Positions 35,030 through 43,259 of a stretch of 64,000 nt of DNA are shown here, in pieces (the first letter of the stretch is position 1; every line of letters starts with the position of its first letter). The notes under the pieces were generated by a model. The model worked only from the letters and a program-made list of their open reading frames with translations, had not been told where the DNA came from and searched no databases. This DNA comes from SW4 sp042466115. Its GTDB lineage: Bacteria > Pseudomonadota > Alphaproteobacteria > Rhodobacterales > Rhodobacteraceae. The position numbers were made by a program, and so were the translations under genes. Location: NCBI RefSeq assembly GCF_042466115.1, contig NZ_JAXHBQ010000001.1, positions 62,001-126,000 of the forward strand, read 5' to 3'.

Positions 35030-36025
35030 TCAGGCCAGCGCGTGTTTGATGTCGGTAAAGACATGCATGTCGACCTCGGATTGGTCGGGGTAAGGGGCGG
35101 CTTCGGCGTAGGCGACGGCCTCCTCGGCGTCGTTCTTCACTTCGGCGTTCATCGCTTCGATTTCGTCTTCAGACGCGATGCCCTGTTCCACAAGCCAGCC
35201 GCGGAATTTGATGATCGGGTCGCGGTTTTCCTTCCAATCCTTCTCTTCGTCCTTGGAGCGGTAGTATTCGCGGTTGATGTCGCCCACGTGGTGGCCGTGA
35301 TAGCGGTAGGTCATCAATTCCATGAAGAAGGGGCCTTCGCCTTTGCGGGCCCGCGCGACAAGGTCTTGGGTCAGTTTGTTAACGGCCAGAACGTCTTGCC
35401 CGTCGACCTGATGCGCCTCGATGCCGAAAGCCTCGGCACGGGCGGTGATTGAACCGGCAGCGATTTCTTCGGTCTTGGTGTATTCGGAGTAGCCGTTGTT
35501 TTCGCAGGCATAAATGACAGGCAGGTTCCAAAGGGCGGCCATGTTCATGACCTCATACATCAGACCCTGCGCCGTGGCCCCGTCGCCAAAGAAGCAGACG
35601 GTCACATCGTCTTTGCCCAGCATCTTTGCCGTAAACGCAGACCCTGTGGCGATCCCCATGGACCCGCCGACGATGGCGTTTGCCCCCAGATTGCCGTTGG
35701 ATTGATCGGCGATGTGCATCGACCCGCCCTTGCCGCGGCAATAGCCTTCTTCCTTGCCCAGCAGTTCGCAGAACATTTCCTTGAAGTTGGCACCCTTGGC
35801 GACACAGTGACCATGGCCACGGTGGGTCGAGGTGATCTTGTCCGTGACCTTCAGTGCCTCGCAGATGCCCACGGCAACGGCTTCCTCGCCGGAATACATA
35901 TGGGTCAGGCCGGGCATCTTGGCCGAGAGGTAAAGCTGGTTGGCATTGTCCTCGAAGGTGCGGATGCGCACCATCTGGGCGTACATGCGCAGGTAGTCTT
36001 CGGTGTTTGTCTTTGTTTTGGCCAT
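35030..36025 (-). CDS. 2-oxoacid dehydrogenase E1 component, alpha subunit (AcoA-like)
   Basis: 331 residues, AGAGGACATC before the ATG. The thiamine-diphosphate motif GDGATAQGLMYEVMNMAALWNLPVIYACENN is complete. GKGGSMHIADQSNGNLGANAIVGG is a strong mark of the acetoin/pyruvate E1 alpha group. TYRYHGHHVGD corresponds to the phosphorylation-loop region in eukaryotic relatives. It starts the complex operon, 75 bases downstream of the M24-type gene. With E1 beta it would decarboxylate a 2-oxoacid (or cleave acetoin) and acylate the lipoyl groups. Confidence 0.9.
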   Translation of the reverse strand: MAKTKTNTEDYLRMYAQMVRIRTFEDNANQLYLSAKMPGLTHMYSGEEAVAVGICEALKVTDKITSTHRGHGHCVAKGANFKEMFCELLGKEEGYCRGKGGSMHIADQSNGNLGANAIVGGSMGIATGSAFTAKMLGKDDVTVCFFGDGATAQGLMYEVMNMAALWNLPVIYACENNGYSEYTKTEEIAAGSITARAEAFGIEAHQVDGQDVLAVNKLTQDLVARARKGEGPFFMELMTYRYHGHHVGDINREYYRSKDEEKDWKENRDPIIKFRGWLVEQGIASEDEIEAMNAEVKNDAEEAVAYAEAAPYPDQSEVDMHVFTDIKHALA

Positions 36026-36100
36026 GATGTCCTCTTGGGCAAACGGGCAAGGCCCGCGCCCGGCGTCGGGAGTGAACGCCGGGCGCGGAAGGATCGCCGG

Positions 36101-37411
36101 TCAGTAACGGTTGGCGATGGGCAATTCTTCGGCTGGGAACAGGCTGATGACCTCGCAACCGGTCTCGGTCACGACGACTTCTTCCTCGATCCGTGCGGCT
36201 GAATATCCGTCCGTCGCGGGGCAGTAGGTTTCCAGCGCAAAGACCATGCCGGTCTTGATCTCCATCGGGTGATCCATGCTGACCGCGCGGCTGATGATCG
36301 GGCGTTCGTGCAGCGCCAAACCAAGGCCGTGACCGAACTGCAAGCCAAAGGCCTGATCCTCGTTGGCAAAGCCAAGGCTTTCCGCCGTTGGCCAGACCGC
36401 GGCAACCTTGTCAGTGCTCACACCCGGTTTGATCATCGCAATGGACGCGTCGATCCACTCGCGCGCTTTCACATAGGCGTCGTTTTGCGACGGTGTCGCG
36501 CGGCCAACGTTGAAGGTGCGGTAATAGCAGGTCCGATAGCCCTGATAGGATTGCAGAATGTCAAAGAATGCCTGATCGCCGGGGCGGATCAAACGATCTG
36601 TAAAGTTGTGCGGATGCGGGTTGCAGCGCTCGCCGGAAATGGCGTTGATCGCCTCCACATCGTCTGATCCCATTTCATAGAGCATCTTGTTGGACAGGGC
36701 GACAATGTCATTCTCGCGCACGCCGGGTTTCAGCTCTTCGTAGATCATGTGATAGACGCCATCGACCATGGCGGCGGCTTGGGTCAAAAGCTGGATTTCA
36801 TCTGTATTCTTGATTTCGCGGGCCGCCAGCATGATCTGCTGACCATCGACCACGTTAAGGCCTTCCGCCTGCAATGCGTGGAACATCGCCGTTTCTGCAT
36901 AATCCACACCAACGGGCATATCGGCCATGCCGGCATCGCGGATCAACCCGGCGATCTGTTTGGCATACTTTTGCATCAACCCGAATTCGGGCGGGATGGT
37001 GCCGCGCATACCAACAACACCGGCAAGGCAGTGGCTGGGCTCAAGCCAGTCGGAATGCCGCTTGTGGTGTTCTGCAGCTGATCCAAAATCCCAAACGTAC
37101 GGGCTGTCATCACCAGTCAAAAGGCAGAAGCGGCACATCTTGTCCCGTTCCCATTCCCCGATCTTGGTGGCCGAAACGTAGCGGATGTTGTTCACATCAA
37201 ACAAAAGCAGCGTGCCCGCCTCCGAGTTTTTCAGGGACTGACGCGTGCGCGCAAGACGGTAACGCCGCAGGCGGTCGTGGTCGATGCGGCGCTCGAAATC
37301 CACGGACATGTGGCCATGGGCCGGCAGCTTTTCGCGCCATTCCCAATTGGGCTCAAGGTCCATTGGGGTGAGCAGGTTCGGCATGAGGGCATTGCCTGGA
37401 CGTTCTGACAT
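36101..37411 (-). CDS. M24-fold (creatinase/aminopeptidase P-like) hydrolase with altered metal site
   Basis: 436 residues, AAAGGAG before the ATG at 37411. The N-terminal creatinase-type domain (LLFDVNNIRYVSATKIGEW, PYVWDFGSAAEHHK) and the C-terminal pita-bread domain are both present. The second half retains the first Asp (AFFDILQSYQG), the His (FGHGLGLALHE) and both Glu (ALETYCP, RIEEEVVV) of the five-ligand site. The second Asp is replaced: RTCYYRTF stands where sDxxRT is expected. Hence a two-metal peptidase is doubtful. The N-terminal pattern recalls DddP-like DMSP lyases and ectoine hydrolases, which are non-peptidase M24 proteins. A C-N or C-S cleaving role in the local pathway is plausible but unproven. 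Confidence 0.7.
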   Translation of the reverse strand: MSERPGNALMPNLLTPMDLEPNWEWREKLPAHGHMSVDFERRIDHDRLRRYRLARTRQSLKNSEAGTLLLFDVNNIRYVSATKIGEWERDKMCRFCLLTGDDSPYVWDFGSAAEHHKRHSDWLEPSHCLAGVVGMRGTIPPEFGLMQKYAKQIAGLIRDAGMADMPVGVDYAETAMFHALQAEGLNVVDGQQIMLAAREIKNTDEIQLLTQAAAMVDGVYHMIYEELKPGVRENDIVALSNKMLYEMGSDDVEAINAISGERCNPHPHNFTDRLIRPGDQAFFDILQSYQGYRTCYYRTFNVGRATPSQNDAYVKAREWIDASIAMIKPGVSTDKVAAVWPTAESLGFANEDQAFGLQFGHGLGLALHERPIISRAVSMDHPMEIKTGMVFALETYCPATDGYSAARIEEEVVVTETGCEVISLFPAEELPIANRY

Positions 37412-37474
37412 CGGAAACTCCTTTCGGGTGCGACCACGCGCACCCGGTTTGTTGGTGAAAATTCGGGTGTGGGC

Positions 37475-38284
37475 CTAGGTCGTGGCCCAGCCGCCATCGA
37501 TAGAGATCATCTGGCCGGTCATGTAATCGCTGTCGTCACTTGCCAGGAACGACGCGGTGCCGACGATATCCTTGGGATAGGACACGCGCTTGATCACAAG
37601 GGCGCCGTCGACGATATCTTCATAGGCCTGGCCTTCGCGTTCCTTGAACCCGATCTCGACCAGATCCTTGTCCAGCTGTTCCCACAGCGGGGTGACAACT
37701 ACGCCCGGTGCGTATCCGTTCACGGTGATGTTGTGTTCCGCCAGCCCAAGCGCGCCGCATTCGGTCAGCGCCAGGCAGCCGTATTTCGACGTGCAATAGA
37801 CGGTCACATCCACCAGCGGCTTTTTCGACGCGATCGAGCCGACGTTGATCAGCTTGTAGGGGTGATCCTCCATCGGTCCTTGCGCGATCATCTGGCGGGC
37901 GGTTTCCTGCATACCCAGCCACATCGCCTTGGTATTGACGTTCATGATCATGTCCCAGTTGGCTTCATCAATATCCATGAAGAAGCGTGGCTTGTTCAGG
38001 CCCGCATTGAACAGGCCGACATTGATGGAACCAAAGGCCGCGACCGTGGCGGCCACCGCGGCGGCATTGTCTTCGCGTTTGGTGACATCCATGGTTACGG
38101 CAATCGCCTTGCCATTGCCCGCCGCGTTGATCGCATCTGCAACCTTCTGTGCCTCGTCGCCGTCCAGATCGCCAAGACAGACATTTGCGCCTTGCGCGGC
38201 AAAATTTTCGGCGTTGGCCTGACCCATGCCGCGGGCGGCACCGGTGATCAGAATATTCTTACCTTTGAGGCGATTGGGGTCCAT
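37475..38284 (-). CDS. Short-chain dehydrogenase/reductase (polyol or sugar-alcohol type)
   Basis: 269 residues behind AGGAGG. Rossmann motif TGAARGMGQANAE, NAGL, catalytic Ser in NVGSIASKKP and YCTSK (Tyr-x3-Lys), ending in YMTGQMISIDGGWA. It is visibly paralogous to the SDR at 41398-42189: both contain NFM/FFMDI-type segments, TVNGYAPGVV/TVTGFAPGVV, the WEQLDKDL/WEQVDQDL helix and SDYMTGQ. This suggests that the two halves of the locus, left and right of the fusion regulator, act on the same class of substrate. It is the first gene of the leftward group after the regulator. Confidence 0.85.
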   Translation of the reverse strand: MDPNRLKGKNILITGAARGMGQANAENFAAQGANVCLGDLDGDEAQKVADAINAAGNGKAIAVTMDVTKREDNAAAVAATVAAFGSINVGLFNAGLNKPRFFMDIDEANWDMIMNVNTKAMWLGMQETARQMIAQGPMEDHPYKLINVGSIASKKPLVDVTVYCTSKYGCLALTECGALGLAEHNITVNGYAPGVVVTPLWEQLDKDLVEIGFKEREGQAYEDIVDGALVIKRVSYPKDIVGTASFLASDDSDYMTGQMISIDGGWATT

Positions 38285-38302
38285 GATTGTCTCCTCCTGT
38301 TG

Positions 38303-40144
38303 TCACGTAGACCTGTGTTTTCGTATGACGGCGTCGGCTCTTTCCTGCGCGCGTCTCAGTGTTTCGGGCGGGGTCGTCAGACCGCGCAGCATGTCGTGGA
38401 ACTCTTCCCCGCAAATCTGGATGATTTCGCTGATTTCGGGCACAGGCGGTCGGGGCCAGAACTGCAGCTCGTCGCGCCATGACATGGCGTCCACCGCTTC
38501 AAAGATCGGGGACAGGCGCCGGACATCAGGGTCAGCGCCGACCGAATAGCGCGGGTTGGTCCGGCTGCCGTTTTGCACATAGAGTTTTTGCGCCTCGGGC
38601 GATGTGAAGACGCGCAGTGCCTCGACCGCGGCGGGCACGCGATCAGGCGACAAATTGGCAGGAATGCCCATGATATAGCCGCCAACAGGTGCGATCTGGC
38701 TGCCACCGGGGCCAGCGGGGTGGGGCAGGTATCCGGTCTGACCGTTGGCGGGTGAATCCTCGTCCAACTCGAAATAGGGGGCAAGCAGGGTGTAACCATA
38801 GGCCATGGCAATCCGGCCCGCCGCGTAGGGCCGCACACGTTCATACCAGGACATCGACAGGATATCGGGGGGCGAATACTCCAGCAGCTCAAGCAGGAAT
38901 TGCGCGGCGCGCAGGCCGGCTGCAGTGTCAATCGTGACGTTGTAGCGCCGATCCGCAAGATGTCCCGTTGAAAAGCCGCCCGCGACCGGGGGCAGATCAA
39001 AAACCGGCTGGCCGAAATCGGCGAGGGTCATCAGGACGGTATGGCCAAGCGCTGTTCCGCGCGCGGCGTTCCAGGCGATGCCGTGCGTGCCGTTTTGTGG
39101 ATCATGCAACGCCTTTGCGGCCGCAAGCAGCGCATCGGTTGTCGCCGGGGGTTCCAACCCGGCCGCGGCAAACATGTCCTTTCGATAGAACAACAACTCG
39201 GGCGTGGTCTGGGCCGGCAACCCATAGGGTTTGTCGCCCCAATGCGCGGCCTTCCAGCCTGCTGTGTGGAAATCGGCCGGATCGACGCTCGCGATGTCCA
39301 TGGCCTTGTCCAACGGCATCAGGATACCGCGCTCTGCGAATTCCCCGACCCACGGCAGATCAACGGCGATGATGTCATAGCGGCTTGCCTTGCGGTCAGC
39401 ATTGCGCACGGCTTCTTCATGCAGACGGTCGATTGAAAAGGCGCGTTGATGGATCTGCGCACCGATCGACTGTTCGAACTGCCGTTTGAGGTTTTCCATC
39501 ACCATGAAGGTCGGGTCGCCGTGAACCAGCACACGCAGGCCGCCAGCAAGCTTCAGCGGCTGGGCCAGAACCTGAAGCGGTGGGATCGATTTGGCGTCCA
39601 TATAGGATCCACCAAAGTAGTAATCTTCGGTTTCACCCAACGTCTGTTCACCGCCGAAACGGTTAGCGGCCAGTCGGCCAACGCGGCTCGACAGTTGCGC
39701 CCATTGGTCCATCAGCGTTTCGCTGGGGTGCATCGAAAAGCTCTTGCCGGTCTTGGTGCGCGGGCGTTGTTCAATCAGGCCTGCGTCCAGCATTTCCTTG
39801 AGGCGACGGTTGGCTGTGGCATAGGGCACGCGGCTGGCGCCAATCAGAGAGGTTGCGGTGATGACGCGCCCTTCAAGATGCCCGCGCAAGAGTAACAGTG
39901 TCATCCGCAGATTCGGATTCGGCGCGGAGAGGTCCACTGCATCTTCCAACTCATCGCCCAAATCCTCGAGAAAGGCGATGATCTGAAGCATCTCGGTTTT
40001 GGCCCTTGGGGGGACAAAACGGGCTATGTTTCTTGCGCTCATCGCGTTCATAGGACTAGGTTTTTTCTTTCCGACAGGTTGTGACGTCTGTGCTTTGCGT
40101 TTGTCAGTCGAAATATTCATTTTGGACGAATCGGATTTGTCCAT
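38303..40144 (-). CDS. Transcriptional regulator: winged helix fused to ABC-type solute-binding domain
   Basis: The ATG at 40144 (GGAGG nine bases upstream) gives 613 residues without a signal peptide or membrane span. Residues about 80-150 form a winged helix (MTLLLLRGHLEGRVITATSLIGASR, then ANRRLKEMLDAGLIEQRPRTKTGKS). From about residue 200 the chain is a type-2 solute-binding domain of the SBP_bac_1 class (LRVLVHGDPTFMVMENLKRQFEQ, YDIIAVDLPWVGEFAERGILMPLD, PELLFYRKDMFAAAGLEPP, VEALRVFTSPEAQKLY). It would be cytoplasmic, using the binding-protein fold to sense an imported ligand. SgrR of E. coli is a distant precedent (HTH plus SBP_bac_5). It is divergent from the ribose-type ABC operon, and a palindrome lies between them. 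Confidence 0.8.
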   Translation of the reverse strand: MDKSDSSKMNISTDKRKAQTSQPVGKKKPSPMNAMSARNIARFVPPRAKTEMLQIIAFLEDLGDELEDAVDLSAPNPNLRMTLLLLRGHLEGRVITATSLIGASRVPYATANRRLKEMLDAGLIEQRPRTKTGKSFSMHPSETLMDQWAQLSSRVGRLAANRFGGEQTLGETEDYYFGGSYMDAKSIPPLQVLAQPLKLAGGLRVLVHGDPTFMVMENLKRQFEQSIGAQIHQRAFSIDRLHEEAVRNADRKASRYDIIAVDLPWVGEFAERGILMPLDKAMDIASVDPADFHTAGWKAAHWGDKPYGLPAQTTPELLFYRKDMFAAAGLEPPATTDALLAAAKALHDPQNGTHGIAWNAARGTALGHTVLMTLADFGQPVFDLPPVAGGFSTGHLADRRYNVTIDTAAGLRAAQFLLELLEYSPPDILSMSWYERVRPYAAGRIAMAYGYTLLAPYFELDEDSPANGQTGYLPHPAGPGGSQIAPVGGYIMGIPANLSPDRVPAAVEALRVFTSPEAQKLYVQNGSRTNPRYSVGADPDVRRLSPIFEAVDAMSWRDELQFWPRPPVPEISEIIQICGEEFHDMLRGLTTPPETLRRAQERADAVIRKHRST

Positions 40145-40219
40145 CGGTGCTGGCCTCCGTAAATTGCGAAAGTAGGTGACCAAAACGTATCGCAAAAATA
40201 TCCAAATCGAACTATGGAA

Positions 40220-40234
40220 TATTCATAATGGATA
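40220..40234. promoter_or_regulatory. Palindrome TATTCATAATGGATA, putative operator
   Basis: A 15-bp near-perfect palindrome (one mismatched pair) lies in the 213-nt space between the fusion-regulator gene and the ABC operon. A related ATATTCATTTTGGA occurs at about 40115-40128 inside the regulator's 5' end. The AT-rich site stands out, and the regulator next to it is the likely ligand. Confidence 0.5.
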
Positions 40235-40357
40235 TTTTTAGTGACGCGCCGCTTTGGGCAAGCTCTCAAGCTAGGGCAGTCCAATGGACCATGATTCCCC
40301 GAGTGGAGGGGGGGATTGTTTGAACTGAATTCTGAATAAGTTCCCAGGGAGGAAAAA

Positions 40358-41314
40358 ATGAAAATCCGCACACTTCTCGCAGCGACGACTGCGACCGCAG
40401 CAATGACCATCGCAGGTATGGCTGCCGCTGAAACCATGACGATCGGCATCACGCAGAACAACGTTGGCGTCGACAGCTACCAGACTACTTACGAGCAGGC
40501 CTTTATCGCCGCTGCCGAAGCCAACCCCGATGTTGAGGTCGTTGTTCTGGATGCAGGCGGCGACGTCGCGCGCCAGATCGCCCAGATGGAAGACCTCATC
40601 CAGCAGGAAGTCGATGCCATCATCATCTGGCCGACCAACGGCGAGGCTGTGATCCCGGCTGTGCGCAAGGCGCATCAGGCTGGCATTCCGGTTGTTGTCA
40701 CCAACTCCAACATCGCTGAGGCCGGCTTTGATTTCGTCGCGTCCTTCTCTGGTCCTGATAACGTCACACAGGGCATTCGCTCGGCCGAGATCATGTGCGA
40801 CCGCTTCAAGGAACTGGGCATCGAAGATGAAGCCAAGGTTGTCCACATCACCGGACAGCCCGGCTACACGACCGCGATCGAGCGCGCTGCAGGCTTCAAC
40901 GACCGTCTGCCCGAAGTCTGCCCGAACGTTGAACAGATCGACGAGCAGCCAGGTGACTGGAACCGCGAAAAGTCGCAGCAGGTCATGGAAGCGTTCCTTG
41001 TCCAGTATGACGACATCGACGGCGTCTATTCCGGCGATGACAACATGGGCGTTGGCGCAATGAACGCCGCGATCGCCGCTGGCCGCGAGGGCATCACCTT
41101 TGTTGGCGCGACCAACTTCGCAGTCGGCTATGAAGCGATGGCCGCAGGCACATACTGGGGGTCAATCTACCAGTCCCCGGTCGATGACGCCGAAGCCGCG
41201 CTCAAGACAGCGATTGATCTGCTCAACGGCGAAGAGCTGCCGTTCCTGAACTACTTCGACACACCGAAGATCACGCAGGACAACATGGGCGAGTTTACCA
41301 AGCCGGTATTCTAG
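40358..41314 (+). CDS. Sugar ABC transporter substrate-binding protein (RbsB type)
   Basis: 318 residues, GGGAGG before the ATG. A Sec signal peptide (MKIRTLLAATTATAAMTIAG, cleavage near AAA-ET) leads into a periplasmic-binding type 1 fold: TIGITQNNVGVDSYQ, ARQIAQMEDLIQQEVDAIIIWPTNGEAV and GIPVVVTNSNI. GVYSGDDNMGVGAMNA is the usual hinge/ligand strand. Members bind pentoses, hexoses, polyols or cyclitols. It leads the operon and is followed by a hairpin. With the SDR, ThuA and GarR-like enzymes of the same operon the ligand is probably a sugar, polyol or sugar acid. Confidence 0.92.
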   Translation: MKIRTLLAATTATAAMTIAGMAAAETMTIGITQNNVGVDSYQTTYEQAFIAAAEANPDVEVVVLDAGGDVARQIAQMEDLIQQEVDAIIIWPTNGEAVIPAVRKAHQAGIPVVVTNSNIAEAGFDFVASFSGPDNVTQGIRSAEIMCDRFKELGIEDEAKVVHITGQPGYTTAIERAAGFNDRLPEVCPNVEQIDEQPGDWNREKSQQVMEAFLVQYDDIDGVYSGDDNMGVGAMNAAIAAGREGITFVGATNFAVGYEAMAAGTYWGSIYQSPVDDAEAALKTAIDLLNGEELPFLNYFDTPKITQDNMGEFTKPVF

Positions 41315-41326
41315 GATCCTGAATTG

Positions 41327-41352
41327 GGAAGGGGGGCTGCGGCTCCCCTTCC
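41327..41352 (+). terminator. Intercistronic hairpin after the sugar-binding protein gene
   Basis: GGAAGGGG pairs with CCCCTTCC across a 10-nt loop, 12 bases after the stop codon. As with the other two binding-protein genes of this window, it separates an abundant receptor gene from its operon partners, so attenuation or mRNA stabilisation is likely. Confidence 0.6.
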
Positions 41353-41397
41353 AGCCATTGCGTTTTAGCAAAAAAATACAGGTATGGGGGTAGGCCA

Positions 41398-42189
41398 ATG
41401 GGTCGGGTCTCTGGTCGGGCGTGCATTGTGACGGGTGCCGCACAAGGAATTGGGCGTGCCATCGCCGAGGCGCTGCTGGAAGAAGGGGCAAGCGTATGTT
41501 TTGCCGACATTAATGGTGATCGTGTTGCCGAAGTCGCGAACCTGAACCAAAAGACATACGGCGACAGCAAAGTGACACATGCGCAGGTCGATGTGACCAA
41601 CCGATCCGCCGTACGTGCTATGATTGATCATACGGTCGCGACGTTCGGCAAGCTGGATGTTAAGTTCAACAATGCAGGTGTGAACCGGCCAATGAACTTT
41701 ATGGATGTGACCGAAGACAATTGGAATTTCATTATGGGCGTCAACGGGTTGGGGTGTATGATCGGTATGCAGGAAGCGGCCCGCCAGATGATCGCCCAAG
41801 GCACAGGCGGCAAGATCATCAACACCGCCTCGATCGCCGGCCGACAGGGGTTTGACAATGTGGCCCCGTATTGCGCCAGCAAGTTTGCCGTCGTGTCGCT
41901 GACTCAATCGGGCGCGCGCGATCTGGCAAAGCACGACATTACCGTCACGGGCTTTGCCCCCGGTGTGGTGGCAACCGAGATGTGGGAGCAGGTTGATCAG
42001 GACTTGATGGCCATCGGTGCCGCCGAACGTCCCGGTCAGGCGATGGAGGAGTTTTCGGCTGAAATCCTGCGGGGCCGCGTGGCCAAGCCGCAAGATATCA
42101 CTGGAACGACAACCTTTCTGGCGGCGCCGGAAAGCGATTACATGACCGGCCAGATCGTGATGATCGACGGAGGCATGACACTGGTTTGA
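41398..42189 (+). CDS. Short-chain dehydrogenase/reductase (polyol type)
   Basis: 263 residues. TGAAQGIGRAIAEALLE (cofactor loop), NNAGVNRPM, catalytic Ser in NTASIAGRQG and YCASK active site, ending SDYMTGQIVMIDGGM. Similar to meso-butanediol and sorbitol dehydrogenases. It is a paralogue of the SDR at 37475-38284 on the other side of the regulator. It is placed between the binding-protein gene and the permease gene, an operon position that strongly ties its substrate to the imported molecule. Confidence 0.87.
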   Translation: MGRVSGRACIVTGAAQGIGRAIAEALLEEGASVCFADINGDRVAEVANLNQKTYGDSKVTHAQVDVTNRSAVRAMIDHTVATFGKLDVKFNNAGVNRPMNFMDVTEDNWNFIMGVNGLGCMIGMQEAARQMIAQGTGGKIINTASIAGRQGFDNVAPYCASKFAVVSLTQSGARDLAKHDITVTGFAPGVVATEMWEQVDQDLMAIGAAERPGQAMEEFSAEILRGRVAKPQDITGTTTFLAAPESDYMTGQIVMIDGGMTLV

Positions 42190-42272
42190 TCTGACATGCC
42201 GAGGGAGGGATTTCGGCGCGTTGGACAGAAAAACAACTTTGGGCCGCAAAACGCGGTCCGCGGGAGGAACGC

Positions 42273-43248
42273 ATGGCTGAGTTTACTAAGCAGGACATCG
42301 GAAAAGTGCTGGCAAAGCAGGGCATCCTGATCGCCTTTGCTCTTTTCATAATCGGGTTCACAATTGCCAACCCGAAATTCCTGACCCTCGACAATTTCGA
42401 GAACGTGGTCAGGTCTTCGGCCATTCTGGGCGTGATGGCGCTGGGCGTAACCTTTGTCGTGATCAGCGGCAATCTCGATCTCTCGGTGGGCTCGATGATG
42501 TCGTTCTCGACCATCGTTGTGCTTGATTTGCACGACAAGCTGGGACCAACCCTTGCGATCCCTGCGATGTTTGCGATGACGCTTTGCATCGGGGCATTCA
42601 TCGGGTTTCTTGTTGGTTATCTCAAGCTCAATTCACTGATTGTGACCTTGGGGATGCTCTCGGCCATCCACGGGCTGACCTTGACCTATTCAGGCGGCAA
42701 GAACATGGATATCGCCGACAAAGAAGGCACCTGGTTCGCCATTTTCGGGCAGGGTAATATCTTGGGGATTCAGAACTCCGATCCTGATATTCATCTTGCT
42801 GGCCGCTTTGCTGGGGATCGTCCTGGCCAGGACACCGTTTGGCCGCAAGGTCTACGCGGTAGGCGGCAATGGCACGGCGGCAACCTTCTCGGGCATCCGG
42901 CGGGCACGCGTGGTCTTTGTTTGCTACCTGATGAGCGCGTTCTGCGTTGCGACTGCCGGTCTCATTCAGGCCAGCCGTTCAATGGGGTCGCAAAACACTG
43001 TGGGGCAGGGGTTGGAGCTTGAAGTTCTCGCCGCCGTCATTCTTGGCGGCGCATCCCTGCTTGGTGGGTCAGGGACAATCTTCAAGACGGTGATTGGCGT
43101 GCTCATCCTTGGATTTATCCAGAATGGTCTCTTGCTGGTCGGGCTTGATTTCTCGGTCCAGTACGTCGTGACCTGGATTATCATCATCCTTGCAGTCTGG
43201 CTGGATATTGCGGCCAAACGCGGCAAGCTCATGTCGCCGATCGCTTGA
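42273..43248 (+). pseudogene. Sugar ABC transporter permease (RbsC type), interrupted by a frameshift
   Basis: From the ATG at 42273 the frame reads as a normal RbsC-type permease (FTIANPKFLTLDNFENVVR, TFVVISGNLDLSVGSMMSF, LNSLIVTLGMLSAIHG) up to ILGIQ near 42775. It is then continued in the +1-shifted frame (PILIF..LAALLGIVLARTPFGRKVYAVGGNGTAA) to the stop at 43248. An extra A in CAGAACTCC at about 42773-42779 would explain it. All family motifs are otherwise present, including the EAA-like NGTAATFSGIRRAR loop, so the break is recent or a sequence error. If real, import would have to rely on the second permease alone. Confidence 0.8.
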
Positions 43249-43259
43249 GGGGAAAGAAC

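Noticed and set aside
36101..37411. DMSP lyase DddP
   Set aside because: Similar N-terminal pattern and fold, but a metal-ligand Asp of the M24 site is changed to Cys and no DMSP gene is near, so I keep only the family.
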